Origin: Catenaria anguillulae PL171
Taxonomy: Eukaryota; Blastocladiomycota; Blastocladiomycetes; Blastocladiales; Catenariaceae
Length of the DNA: 64,000 nt
NCBI GenBank assembly: GCA_002102555.1
Contig: MCFL01000088.1
Coordinates: 32,539 to 96,538, forward strand
Reading direction: 5' to 3'
The first letter of the stretch is position 1. Each line of letters begins with the position of its first letter. Below the pieces are notes generated by a model. The model saw only the letters and a program-made list of their open reading frames with translations, did not search any database and was not told the DNA's origin. The position numbers and the translations under genes are program-made. This document shows positions 43,493 to 54,035 of the stretch, piece by piece.

Positions 43493-44590
43493 ATGACTGT
43501 CCACCCATTCACAATCCGGTCCCGCCTCGTCAAGCGACAGCAGCAAGACGGGTCTGGGAGCACTCCGCCGTATGGCGGAATCGTCATTGGCGTCATGGCC
43601 CTCGTCGTCATTGTGGGCGGCTGTTTTTACCTCAAGCGGCTGCGTCAGCGGGCAACAAAGGAACAAGCCAAATCCGAGGTGGAGGCGGCTGCTGCGGCCT
43701 CTGCGGCCAATACGGCTGCATCCAACTCTGCCCAGCGCCCATCAGCAGCCACGCCCGCAAACCGCCCGCCAGCAGGCTCAAGCACTGGCATCGCTGGGTC
43801 AACGTCGCACGACAACCTGCTTGGCCTGCACTCTCAACCACACCTCCGCCCGGCTGCTGGGCTCGCGGCTCCTCCATCCCCTTTCAACAACTCGTTCAAT
43901 CCAAGCACCCCTCCACCTCCACCGACTCCGTTTGCGCCAGTCACAGCCGCCGCATACGGCTCGCCGCGGCCCATGGCGCAGCAACAGCATCAACAACAGG
44001 TTCATATGCCCGTTCCCATGCAGCATTCAGGTGGCGTCCCAGGGATCCCCATGCAACACTCTGGTGGCGGACCGTTCGTCCCCATGCAACATTCCGGCGG
44101 CGGCGGCGGAGGTCCAATGATGATCCCACAACCCACACCCATCAATCCGCAATTCACGGGCGGGCACATGCCGCAACCCACTCCTGTTGCCCCACAATTC
44201 ACGGGGGGCCAAATGCCACAACCCACGCCGATTCCTCACCAATACTCTGGCAACCCGGCCCTCGCCGCTGCCATGATCCCACCCGCCCCAATCCAAACGC
44301 GCCCGAAATCACCCAGCCTCCCGCCGCACCAATACGTTGCGCAGTTTGCTTACGCCCCACAACAAGCCGACGAATTACCGTTGCAGCCGGGCGATCAAGT
44401 CTCGGTGCTCAAGGCATTTGACGACGGATGGGCGCTCGTCAGCGTGCACGGCCAGCAAGGGTCCGGCATGGTGCCCATGTCCTTGTTGGCGGCGGCGGCA
44501 CACCAGCAGGTGCATGCACCGGCGGGCAGCATGCAAGGGGGAGGCATGCCGGGCATAGCCAATCGGTATGCGTCATTACATCGGCGGTAA
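43493..44590 (+). CDS. Second single-pass membrane protein with cytosolic SH3
   Basis: About 365 residues from MTVHPFTIRSR (an ATG at 43454 is also in frame). There is almost no ectodomain: roughly 25 residues (KRQQQDGSGSTPPYG) precede the helix GIVIGVMALVVIVGGCFYL and basic KRLRQRATK. The cytosolic part is Ala/Pro-rich with tandem repeats (PMQHSGG, MPQPTP-PQFTGG), then an SH3 domain: QYVAQFAYAPQQADELPLQP, GDQVSVLKAFDDGWALVSV and GMVPMSLL. The DDGWAL core is shared with the SH3 of the 15.6-17.0 kb protein, so they are probably paralogues. It likely acts as a membrane-tethered adaptor. A short basic stretch before the helix resembles a Kex2-type KR site, which is speculative. Confidence 0.75.
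   Translation: MTVHPFTIRSRLVKRQQQDGSGSTPPYGGIVIGVMALVVIVGGCFYLKRLRQRATKEQAKSEVEAAAAASAANTAASNSAQRPSAATPANRPPAGSSTGIAGSTSHDNLLGLHSQPHLRPAAGLAAPPSPFNNSFNPSTPPPPPTPFAPVTAAAYGSPRPMAQQQHQQQVHMPVPMQHSGGVPGIPMQHSGGGPFVPMQHSGGGGGGPMMIPQPTPINPQFTGGHMPQPTPVAPQFTGGQMPQPTPIPHQYSGNPALAAAMIPPAPIQTRPKSPSLPPHQYVAQFAYAPQQADELPLQPGDQVSVLKAFDDGWALVSVHGQQGSGMVPMSLLAAAAHQQVHAPAGSMQGGGMPGIANRYASLHRR
44011..44256 (+). repeat. Coding tandem repeats in the SH3 protein
   Basis: Two consecutive repeat families: three copies of (V/I)PMQHSGG (about 44011-44110), then three copies of MPQPTPxxPQFTGG with slight changes (about 44125-44256). Both are Pro/Gln/Gly-rich and lie between the membrane helix and the SH3 domain, where they form an extended linker. 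Confidence 0.85.
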
Positions 44591-45025
44591 ACGGGCAGCT
44601 CAGTGCCGCGCCGTGTGGTCAAAGGAGATGCAGAGAGGATTTTTAGACTATGTATTCCATCGGCAGGAAGAGTAAAAATTTTGTCGTCTATCATGTGGTT
44701 TCGCTATCTTTTTCATGTTTTTATATCCCTGTTTATTCGTCCTGTTTCCCATGGCTTACTGAAACTCATAGGCAGGACAAGAAAGGGGATCCAAACTCGA
44801 AAATCGATAATACATGGTGAAAGAAATATTAAAAAAAAAAACCGGCATCGATCCGCATCAAAAACACACAAAAACCAAACGCAATAACGCATGCAAGCGA
44901 GCAGAGCAAGGAGACTTGCGCGGGTCTGGAAAAGAAACAACGACGAAAAACGCAAAAACTAAAACTCAATCAACGCCAACACATCACGCTCCAAGCAACA
45001 CGCCCACCTCACCTGCGCGATTTGC

Positions 45026-46738
45026 TCACCGGTACCTCCTGGGCGGGGGCGTCCTTGACCGCGACCGTGACCGCGACCTCGAACTTGCATAACTCGACAC
45101 GGATCTGTTCCTCCTACCCGCGGGGCCGCCACCATACCTGCGATCCATTGGCCGCGCAGGCGACCGCGACCGCGACCTGCCCCTCGTCTCTGGGCGCTCG
45201 CGATACTCCCTGTCCCTGGGCGCGCGGCCGTGATCCCTGCGATACCCATCGCCGCCTCCACCACGATACATGTCCCTGTGGGGCGGCGGCGGCGGCGGCG
45301 ACATGAACCGCCCGTGGCCCGCCCTCCCAGGACCCCACGCGCCTCTCCCACCCAATGGTTCTGCGGCACGCCCCAAATCGCCAGGCACGCGAGCCACCAG
45401 AGCCAGGTCCACGCGCATCCCATCAATCTCGCCATCTTGCATATGGTCCAAGGCTTGCCTGGCGTCTTGCTCACTGGCCATGGTGACATACGTCCTAGCG
45501 AGCCGCGTGCCAGGCGGGACGTGTTCCTTGACAATGGCACGTACGGATCCAAAATAGGTGAAGATGGTGCGCACGTTTGCTTCCGAGACACGCACGGGCA
45601 CGCGCAGAAACAAGATGTGTTTGGCGGACGATGCGGGCGGGGATGGCGACCGCATAGGGCGTGCACGTGCACCCAAGGCGCGGTACGGCGACCGCGACCG
45701 CGACCGCGAGCGAGTACGCGAGCCCCTACGGCCACCATGCACAGGCGGCGGCGGCGGCGGCGGCGATAGTGGCGACCGCGATCTGCGCCGGGCGTATCGG
45801 GGACCTGGGCGGCCTCGAGGAGGGCTGCGGCTGCGGCTGCGGCTACGGCTACGTGATTGGCTACGCGACCATGCACGCCGGCCACGTGCGGTGGCGTACG
45901 GCGACCGGCCTCTGCGCGAGCGTGAGCGCGAGCGGGACCGGCTGCGAGATGGCGAGTAGGACCGGCCGCGCGGTCTCGTGCCACGAGCAACATGGCGGCG
46001 CCGAGACACGGAGCGCGAGCGCGAACGTGAGCGTGAGCGTGAGCGGCTGAATGACGGCGACCGCGAGAATTGCCGGAGCGCCGGTGCCCGTGCGGCCGTC
46101 GCAGCGGGTGCCGGGACGGGTGCATCGCGACGTGGCGACGGCGTGCGCGAGACGCTGCGCGAATAATCCGACGGCGTGAGCGAGCGAGAGCGGCGCCGGG
46201 CACGGCCGCGGGGGATGGGCGACCGAGAATGAGAATGAGAACGAGAACGGGACCGCGACAGCGAGCGTGAGTACGACCGGTTGCGGGTGCGGGTACGACG
46301 CGGAGGCGTGCGCGATGGCGAGCGTGAGAAGGAGCGCGACCGAGAACGGGAACGAGAGCGAGAGCGGTCCATGGGCGAGCGTGAGCGTGAGCGTGAGCGC
46401 GATCGGGATGCAGGCCGGCGGCGTCCGCGGGACCTGGAGCGTGAGCGTGAGCGCGGGGGCGACCGCGACCGCGACCGGGAGGGGGAGCGTAAGCGGGAGC
46501 GAGGTGAGCGAGACCTAGATCTTGCAGGCGAGTCCACGTCCATGGGGTCCGAAGACGGACCGACGGCAGCGGTCGGGGACTTGGCAGAGGGCTCTTTGAG
46601 CGAGCCATCGGATTCGGGGGCGGCAGACGACGAGAGTTTGAGTGCATCGACGGCGTGGTCTGCAGCCATGTCGCCCGAGCTGGGGCTTGCAGTTGGGCTC
46701 GGCCCTTGGCTCGACGAACGAGCGGTGGCCACCATCAT
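45026..46738 (-). CDS. RNPS1-like SR protein
   Basis: 570 residues, single exon. The first 70 residues are Ser/Ala-rich, followed by about 270 residues of almost continuous RS/SR dipeptides (RSRSRSRS blocks, SPPRSRSRSR), then one RRM at about residues 375-455: HILFLRVPVRVSEANVRTIF, YFGSVRAIVKEHVPPG, ARTYVTMASEQDARQALDHM and GEIDGMRVDLAL. HMxxGxIDGxxV is the RNPS1 signature in the RRM end. A PPPPPPHRDM stretch and another RS tail follow. RNPS1 couples splicing with the exon-junction complex in the nucleus. Human RNPS1 is about 305 residues; here the RS domain is much longer. The usual RNP1 aromatics are weak (ARTYVTMAS), so RNA binding may be modest. Confidence 0.85.
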   Translation of the reverse strand: MMVATARSSSQGPSPTASPSSGDMAADHAVDALKLSSSAAPESDGSLKEPSAKSPTAAVGPSSDPMDVDSPARSRSRSPRSRLRSPSRSRSRSPPRSRSRSRSRGRRRPASRSRSRSRSRSPMDRSRSRSRSRSRSFSRSPSRTPPRRTRTRNRSYSRSLSRSRSRSHSHSRSPIPRGRARRRSRSLTPSDYSRSVSRTPSPRRDAPVPAPAATAARAPALRQFSRSPSFSRSRSRSRSRSRSVSRRRHVARGTRPRGRSYSPSRSRSRSRSRSRRGRSPYATARGRRAWSRSQSRSRSRSRSRSPPRGRPGPRYARRRSRSPLSPPPPPPPVHGGRRGSRTRSRSRSRSPYRALGARARPMRSPSPPASSAKHILFLRVPVRVSEANVRTIFTYFGSVRAIVKEHVPPGTRLARTYVTMASEQDARQALDHMQDGEIDGMRVDLALVARVPGDLGRAAEPLGGRGAWGPGRAGHGRFMSPPPPPPHRDMYRGGGGDGYRRDHGRAPRDREYRERPETRGRSRSRSPARPMDRRYGGGPAGRRNRSVSSYASSRSRSRSRSRTPPPRRYR

Positions 46739-46992
46739 TGTCTTTGTCTTGGGATCGGGTCCTGATCACCCTGTGCAATGAGCGGGGCGAGCGTGGGTAG
46801 GGTGGTTTGCAATTGATGGGCGCGGGCACGAGTGACTTGAGGGACGGTGCGTGCGAGTCGGATTGCGCAGAGTCAGTCCGGGTGAACCTTTGCTTTTTGC
46901 TTTGCTTCCTTATTTATTTATTTTTTTGCTCGCCTGGCAAGTTGCATGGTACGTACATGTACACGAAGGGAAAACCAATCGGGAGCCCTCAC

Positions 46993-47015
46993 CATTGCAT
47001 TGCATTGCATTGCAT
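46993..47015. repeat. (CATTG)n microsatellite
   Basis: Four and a half perfect copies of CATTG, 5' of the prenyltransferase-monooxygenase ORF, in the region shared with the divergent RNPS1-like gene. Confidence 0.85.
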
Positions 47016-47173
47016 GGAGACGTGGACCAGGACTTGGACCAACACGACTTGGACACCTGGGCACGTGCCGCAGCTGGCATGCATGGGATCGCCCAGTACC
47101 AATGTTATGACCCATGGAAACTTGACGAGCACCTCGAGCAGTCGACTCATTCGGATTCAGCACCATCGTCATC

Positions 47174-49816
47174 ATGCGCACGGCTCCAGCCTCGCCCTTT
47201 CGACGCCGACGCCCACGCTCGCCGGGCCCAGCATCATCCTCATCATCACTACGGCCCTCATCGCCCGCTCCGTCATCCCCGATGGGAAAAGCAGTGGCGG
47301 CGATCGGGGCTGCCCTTCGGCTCATGCGGCTGCGCATGACCGTCTTCTCGGCCGTTACCTATGCCACCGCCGCTTACATTGGCTTCTCACAGACTGCTCT
47401 CGACACGGATACGGACACCGCCAACGCGCCTCCGACAGAAAACGCGGGGCTCGACCTTGGCCTGCTCGTCCTCGGCTGGATCTTTGTGCTCACGTGCCAG
47501 GTCTCGGCCCACTTGCTCGGCGAGTACTACGACTTGCCGTCGGATCGCTACGCCTACCTCGCGTCGCCCTCGCCCTTCACGGGTGGCTCTCGCGTCCTGG
47601 TATCTGCCGCGGCCGACGCTGCCCACAAGGTCACACCGTTAACCTGTAAACGCCTCGGCCAACTGACCACATTATTGGCCCTTGTCCAAGCGTTTGCAGG
47701 CCTCGGATGGCTCGACCTTGCCGGCCGTGAAGCGGTCCTGTTTCCGCTCGCGCTCGCGATGATTGCCCTCGCGCACCAGTACTCTGCACCGCCGCTCAAA
47801 CTCAATCACCGTGCTCTTGGCGAACTTGGTGCGGGCGTTGTCATGAACCTTTTGCTGCCCTATTTCGGCGCCATTCTGCATTTGCCCAACAAGGTCTACC
47901 TTACCAACCCCAGTGCGGCCATGGCCAACCTGCACACATCGCTCGCCATGCTCGTCATCCCATCTTTTCTCCTCAAAATCGCCCTTTTCATGATCCTCAA
48001 CTGGGCCGACCGCCGAGCCGACTTTCTTGGCGGCAAAACCACCCTTGCCCTGGTCCTCTCGCCCCATGCCCTCGCACACGCCACCCGTACATGCATGTAC
48101 CTCGCCTACTTGTCAGCCATGGCCCTTGCCTACTTTGTCCCCGCGACCATCGCCACGCGCGCCAACCAACTGGGCCTCGCGTGCCTACTTGCCACCTTGC
48201 CACTCGCCCACAAGCTCGCGCGCACGCTGCACCCAAGTTCGCGCTCGCTTGCACCCTCGGCCGTGTTTCTCGCTCTCAAGCTCGCGCCTCTGCCCGTCCT
48301 GGGCCTCTTTTTCGCACACTTGCTTGCCGAACTCGCTGCCAGTCCAGCACAAACACTCTGGTCGCCCGCGTTTTATTTGCGCACGCTTCCCGTGCTGCCA
48401 TTTGTGAAAAACATGGCGCTCGCACGTGGGCCGCCATACGTCCAGCCCTTGCCACCTTCGGCAGCCAACGCCGACGCTACGGACGATCGCGTGGTGATTG
48501 TTGGCGGCGGGGTTGCTGGGCTACTGGCCGCGCTCGAGCTCGACATGCGCGGGTCGCCCGTGGTGGTGCTTGAGCGACGTGTGGGCGCACAAGTGGCGGA
48601 TCGCGGCGCGGATTTGGGGTTGTGGCCAACGGCCGTCGACGTGCTCAAGCGATGGATCAAGGAGCCGGCGTGGTGGCTTGCAAATGCGTATCGGATTGCC
48701 AAGGTCGATGTGGTGGCGTTGCCCAAGGGGGTGGACGCTAAGGCGTGGCCGTTGCGCCAAGTCGACATGGAGGAGGTCACGGACCGTGGTGGGTTTTACC
48801 TGGTGGTCAGGCAAGCGCTCATGCAGCGGTTGCGGGAAGAGGTGGAGGCGCGTGGGATTGATGTGCGGTATGGTGCCAAAGTGGTGCGTGTCATGGAAAC
48901 GCGCGACCACGCAAGCGTCGAGTACGAGGCAAATGGAATGCGCAACGAGGTGATTGGCAAGCTCGTCATTGGGGCCGACGGCGTATCAAGCGTGTGCCGG
49001 CGAGCTATTCGCGCCGTGTTGAGCAAAGGCATGGGCGTGGACAATGATGATGACCAAGAGGGCGAGCCGCGGTACGCGGGCGAAGTGTGTTACCGTGGCG
49101 TCATTGACTTGCACCGGTGCCCCAATTCAGGCGAGGTGCGCAAGCTGTTGGATGCCGTTGGCGACAATGTCATGCCGCTCGTCATGGGTGTCGGAATTCG
49201 CGCCAGCTGGTCGTACATCAACGAGGATAGGTCGGTTGCGTGCTGGTGGGTCAAGGAAAAGATGGACCAGCGGCTGCGCGAGCAAGAAGTGAGCCGCCAG
49301 GAGGACGACCCTGGCCAAGACCAATTGGTTGGCGGCTGGGGTGCCGTGCGCAAAGCGTACGATCAAGGCGTCGAATGGCCCCATGTCTTGCGCACCCTCC
49401 AGGACGCCACGCGCACCACCGACCTATACCTGCAAGACATTATCGACCGGTCGCCCGACGGCACGCCCTGGTGCACGCATCGGATCGTGCTTGTAGGCGA
49501 CGCGGCTCATCCCGTCACGCCCAATATGGGCCAGGGGGCCACCATGGCCATTGAGGACGTGGATCTGCTTGTACGGCTCATGGATGCAGCTCCGCACCAA
49601 GTGGATGCGTTCATCGAGTATGTGCGGTGGCGGCGGCCGCATGCGAGTCAAGTGGCGGGCGAGAGTTACAAGCAGGCAAAGGCCGGGCAGGTCGTGCATC
49701 CTGTTGGTGTCAGGTTGAGGTGGTGGCTGCTGGGCATGTTGCCGCGGTTTGTGTTTGATGGTCGGTTGAAGTCGGTGAATATGTTTACGCAGCCCACGGT
49801 GCCAAAGTCTTGGTGA
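47174..49816 (+). CDS. UbiA/MenA-type prenyltransferase fused to an FAD monooxygenase
   Basis: 880 residues in one intronless frame. After a basic Ser/Pro leader (which may be a targeting sequence, or trimmed if translation starts at MGKAVAAIG, 47282), residues about 45-400 form a multi-helix UbiA-type domain: AHLLGEYYDLPSDR at about residue 115 replaces the first NDxxDxxxD motif (N-to-G, D-to-E), SAPPLKLNHRALGELGAG, and the second motif NWADRRADFLGGKTTLALVL (DxxxD with GKxTL) as in MenA and UBIAD1. A Pro-rich linker leads to the monooxygenase (about 437-860): VVIVGGGVAGLLAALELD (GxGxxG), VVVLERR, GADGVSSVCRRAI (DG) and VLVGDAAHPVTPNMGQGATM (GD). The expected chemistry is prenyl transfer (or UbiA-type cyclisation) followed by hydroxylation or epoxidation at the membrane. 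Substrate is unknown. Confidence 0.92.
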   Translation: MRTAPASPFRRRRPRSPGPASSSSSLRPSSPAPSSPMGKAVAAIGAALRLMRLRMTVFSAVTYATAAYIGFSQTALDTDTDTANAPPTENAGLDLGLLVLGWIFVLTCQVSAHLLGEYYDLPSDRYAYLASPSPFTGGSRVLVSAAADAAHKVTPLTCKRLGQLTTLLALVQAFAGLGWLDLAGREAVLFPLALAMIALAHQYSAPPLKLNHRALGELGAGVVMNLLLPYFGAILHLPNKVYLTNPSAAMANLHTSLAMLVIPSFLLKIALFMILNWADRRADFLGGKTTLALVLSPHALAHATRTCMYLAYLSAMALAYFVPATIATRANQLGLACLLATLPLAHKLARTLHPSSRSLAPSAVFLALKLAPLPVLGLFFAHLLAELAASPAQTLWSPAFYLRTLPVLPFVKNMALARGPPYVQPLPPSAANADATDDRVVIVGGGVAGLLAALELDMRGSPVVVLERRVGAQVADRGADLGLWPTAVDVLKRWIKEPAWWLANAYRIAKVDVVALPKGVDAKAWPLRQVDMEEVTDRGGFYLVVRQALMQRLREEVEARGIDVRYGAKVVRVMETRDHASVEYEANGMRNEVIGKLVIGADGVSSVCRRAIRAVLSKGMGVDNDDDQEGEPRYAGEVCYRGVIDLHRCPNSGEVRKLLDAVGDNVMPLVMGVGIRASWSYINEDRSVACWWVKEKMDQRLREQEVSRQEDDPGQDQLVGGWGAVRKAYDQGVEWPHVLRTLQDATRTTDLYLQDIIDRSPDGTPWCTHRIVLVGDAAHPVTPNMGQGATMAIEDVDLLVRLMDAAPHQVDAFIEYVRWRRPHASQVAGESYKQAKAGQVVHPVGVRLRWWLLGMLPRFVFDGRLKSVNMFTQPTVPKSW

Positions 49817-50457
49817 TTCTGTCGCTTTATAGTGTTCTCATAAATCTAGTGCTTGCTTAGTGCCCTGATGCTTCTCAACGCGCGGAGCTGATCTCATCGA
49901 CTGCAGCGCGGTCCAGCAACGGCGACCACGATGCCGTGACATGACTAACTACTGACTTACAGTCCATGACGAGTGAGGGGTGACGGGATCGAGTTGCACA
50001 CCATATGTACGCGTCTCATGTTCGCACCCGAAATGTGAAGGATTCTCACGCTGAATCGGTTGCAAATATTCCGAGCGGCCATCGAAATAGGCAAACTGGG
50101 CAATGCGCACTGGTAAAGTCTATGCATTTGTATTGATCCATGTTACAGTAGACGGCGCAATCACTCTCAAGTTCCCACAAGCGAATCGCAAACCTCCGCC
50201 CGCTTGACAAGAACTTGTGTACACGCACACGCATCACGTCCCACCAACCGTCTCTTTGCCCCTCGGTCACGCAGTGTGCCCACCTGTCCCATCGCTCCGA
50301 GTGAGAAAGAGAAAAGCACACTCCAGGAGCCCGTCAGCTCCATTATTGTGACGATCGAAAAATCCAGAAAGAAATCGCTTGCCCACACGGTCCCCCGTTG
50401 AGCTTTTCCACCTCATCGCAGTCTTTCGAAAGCTGTCCAACCAATAACGTCCCAATC
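49817..50457. other. Intergenic region upstream of the RapGAP gene
   Basis: No coding signal is seen. It is AT-richer than its surroundings and holds the 3' flank of the fusion gene and the RapGAP promoter. Short frames on either strand lack family motifs. Confidence 0.4.
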
Positions 50458-51894
50458 ATGTCACTCAACGCCGGAGGGCCAAGTCATTCTGGCGACGGTG
50501 CAACCTTCTCCCTTGAAAAGCCACAGGCTGCCGCCAAAGTCACGGGCGTCCATGAATCATTGCTGCAAGAATGCGAGCGGGATATCATTTGGTACCGCGA
50601 CTACTTTTTCGGCAAACCACACATCAATCTACTGGCAAAATCGTCGACTCGAGGACCATTGGCCGTGTCGATTGTATTGGATGGCGATTACTACAAGGGC
50701 ATTGTGCGGACGACCGAGGTAATTCCACCTTACCCTGATGGATCTTTGACATCAATCCAAACTAACACATCAATTCACACAGGGCTCGGAACGGCTGACG
50801 GTTCCTCGCGACTCGGTCGCTTCGTCGTTTTGGCGCAAACTCTTTGGCATGCCTCCTACGCCTTCAAGCATCTTGCGTGCGCTCAGTCCAAACATTCCCG
50901 TGCCCGCACTCAAGCCTTCGCGCGAACCTTCTCTTCCGAATGAGCTGCTTGCCATGGAAGAGCGTCAAGTCATCCGCAGCTACAAGTTTGGTCTTGGGTA
51001 CTTGCGCGCCGGGCAGAGTACCGAGGAGCAGCTGTTTGCCAACACAGAGGGTACTGATCGAGATTTGTTGGATAAGCCTGCTATTGATTGGTACTCTTGG
51101 CGCTCACTTGCGTATTTCATGCACCACAGAGGACATGTCGGCGGAATTCAAGGAGTTTGTCAATTTTCTCGGTGAAACCATCGACCTCAAGGGCTGGCGT
51201 GGGTACCGGGCTGGATTGGATGTTGCGAGTATGTTGGATCAAAGCCATCTCGTACATTGATTGTGACTGACACAAACCGTATCGGCAACAACAGATGACC
51301 AAACGGGCAAGCAGTCTGTCTACACCAAATGGCAAGGCTACGAAATCATGTTCCATGTGTCGACGTACCTGCCGCACAATCAAGGCGACCGACAACAACT
51401 CGAAAAGAAGCGCCACATTGGCAACGACATTGTTGTTCTCATTTTCCAAGATAGCGATACGCCATTCAACTTGCCAACGCTCACATCCAAACAGAACCGT
51501 ACGTTGATTACCCACCTGACTCTTTGCAGCTGGCGCACTTGTCCTCTGACGAGCCGAGTCATCATGACAGATGTTGTGATTGCCGTCCGCCCCGATGGCG
51601 ACAAGTATTGCATTTCGGTGAGTTCAAAGACTGGCGTTCCCCACTTCAATCCCGACATTCCGGATCCACCTCAGTTCAATCGCGACGCTGTTGGACGCGA
51701 CTTCTTGCTCCACAAATGTACGCACCACAGTTTGGCTGCACTTTTTGCCACCTCTTTCTGACTTCACCGTTTATACTCCTCCAGTGGTCAATGCTGAGCG
51801 TGCAAGTTACAAGTCGCCCTCATTCGCACCGAAAATCTCTCGGACACGCAACGTGCTGCTCTTGGATGTTGCCGAGCGGTTCGAGGGCCGGTAA
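50458..51894 (+). CDS. Rap GTPase-activating protein
   Basis: Six exons (50458-50718, 50783-51050, 51130-51228, 51295-51498, 51571-51717, 51785-51894) read through with matching phases to 362 residues. The RapGAP domain follows Rap1GAP order: WYRDYFFGKPHINLLA, YKGIVRTTEGSERL, VIRSYKFGLGYLRAGQSTEE, EFVNFLGETIDLKGWRGYR, QTGKQSVYTKW, EIMFHVSTYLP, then EKKRHIGNDIVVLIF, whose HIGND contains the catalytic Asn thumb, and VSSKTGVPHFNPDIPDPP. It stimulates GTP hydrolysis on Rap-type GTPases. The stop at 51892 follows a possible donor (CG|GTAATC), so a longer GARNL3-like form with more exons downstream cannot be excluded. Confidence 0.9.
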
Positions 51895-54035
51895 TCAAGC
51901 TGCCTGAGCGTGTAAGTGTACCTGCTTGTCTGTTCTGTTACCTCTTTTCCGCAGCCGACCGATATGTTGATTCGTCTGTCCCATCTTCCTGTGGCTTGTT
52001 GGCATCGTATATTCCTTTTGTCTGCTTTTGCCCATATCTGTGCTTACTGGCCTTCAGTTTTGGCCGGCCCGCCCTTGCACGTCATGTTTTCTGGTGTCTT
52101 TCTTTGCTGTTTTGTTTCGATGGTATTTCGTTTCGCTCTCATACAAACTGAAGTACAAACAGGCGGACTCGTTGTCGCCAACCACACTCAATTATCAACG
52201 GGTTATGGCCGGAAATCGCAATGTCGAATTGCAGACAAGCGCGAATGAGATCGCCGCCCTCACTACCGATCCCTGCTGGACTTGTACAACAGACATGACG
52301 CATGACGCTTGCTATCCAACGGCATCTTCGAGCACGACCACTTGGCCGACAAGAATGTTCTTTACTGTGTTGATGGTGGCGTGTCTGGTTTCTGTTCGTG
52401 GCCATCAGTCACTCCATACCAGTACCATGACCCAACCAGCCATTCTTGGGAAGCTGGGCGTCACAGTCGGCGAATAGCCTCCAAATCACCTCGCTCAAGC
52501 GCATGCACAAGATCAACGACTCTCGTCAGCACAACTCGGTGCATTCGACTTCGGTGCCGTCTTCCGTAGTTTATCCACCACCTCGTGCCTGGTGCCAAAG
52601 GAACGGCTATCATAGTGACCGATGCCGATGGGTAAGGCTGGAGGTCGCTGGTCGAGTGTGTTTTTCCATGCCTTCGTTGAGGTACTGCATTGGACGAATC
52701 GCTTCATTTCCGCCGCTAACGATCCAGCCCTTGCACAGGCTCTCTCCCTGTCAACGGTGCCACAGGTCGTCCGCTGTACCCCAATCATCAACCGATCTTG
52801 CCCATCACATGGTGGCGAACTGCGTCAGGCGTCTCGGCCAAGGCTGGCGGTTACCATGCCGAATTCGGGCGGTTCCTGGTACTCTGAGCCAACGATCTAC
52901 GGCACGAACCCAAGAGCTCTCGTTTCCGCCTGCTTCGTCCCCGGCTCGGCCCTCTCCAGCAGAAGACGGCGTGATCGCGCGCCGCTTGGTTCGATGTCGC
53001 CGTCCCATCCGTGGCGCTCATTGAAAGTGAGGCGACCAGTGCCGCGAATGCGCGAACGTTTCGCCTCCAAGTCGTTGCCTGGGCAACGGCCAGGACCTTT
53101 CTGCCAGTTCCAATACGAGTTCCAGCGCAACGATCAATTGCAGAGCGATTGCGCTCAAGGAGAAGCGCAGCGGTCCGCCTTTTCGCTCCTCTTTTCATTC
53201 GTACTCGCTGTCAACTCGTCCTTGCGGGGCCTCGATTCGCCCACACCATTTCCAACACAATCATTCTCAACATGGTGCAAGCCGCATTTGTCAACCCGGG
53301 ATGCGTGTGAGCGTTCGTGAACTGCAATGGCTGTTTCCAAGTATACTACTGTCCTCGTCCGCATCGCTGCGCTTCCCGAGCAGAGGCGGACGGGGGCTTT
53401 GTGACCGATGCGCACTCGTTTTCCGCAGTCATGCCTGACACGGGACTCGGTCGTCATTTCGCATCGCTTGGGCACAAATCGCTCCACGGCCGCCTATTGC
53501 AACCTTGGCGAGACTCACAACCCTCACATGTACCGACCGGATTGCAACGCTGCTCCCGACAACCACAGGAAACGCTCAATGTACCTTGCGTGTCGCTGCC
53601 CGACAGCGTGCAAAACGCCCTACTTGCTCAAGATCGGGCTTGCAGCGTTACGCACTCTATCACTGTCCAACGGATGTACGTTTCTTTTTCAACCACAGGA
53701 CGGGTGCCAGGGAAGAATACCTGCTAACAGTCTTCAACAGTTATGCCCACAGGCCCACGCAGTTGCAACTCCCCTCAGTGGTCAAGTTGAGCCATGTGGC
53801 CGCCCAAGCACCCACGGGTTGAAGGCTGTCGCGAGCTGAGTACCCAAGAGAAAGCTTTGATTGATTCTGCAAATCTCACAAGATTGCGGGTGTGCACTGC
53901 CAGCACAGCACCAACTGAGCTGCACAAATGGTCATTGACATTCTCCACTGCCTTGTACCTGGGGTACGTAATCAAACTTGCACTGATTTTCTGTCGGCAT
54001 CAGTCTGACTCTGACTAACACATGACTTGCATTGC
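51895..54035 (+). other. Decayed or unassignable region after RapGAP
   Basis: Protein-like pieces occur in several frames: LNYQRVMAGNRNVELQTSAN (52190), HDHLADKNVLYCVDGGVSG (52340), SSVFFHAFVEVLHWTNRFIS (52655) and NHRTGAREEYLLTVFNSYAH (53700), interrupted by stops. These could be 3' exons of the RapGAP gene (a CNH-like domain was considered) or other dead genes. I could not assemble a continuous product, so I mark it unassigned. Confidence 0.3.

Noticed and set aside
44959-46647. 562-residue frame overlapping the RNPS1-like gene on the same strand.
   Set aside because: It is a shifted reading of the RS-repeat DNA (Ala/His/Arg-rich output) and has no RRM; the other frame contains the RRM and RS dipeptides.
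52100-53830. CNH domain as a C-terminal extension of the RapGAP gene (GARNL3 type).
   Set aside because: Pieces such as ADKNVLYCVDGGV hinted at it, but stops occur in every frame and no exon chain could be assembled.
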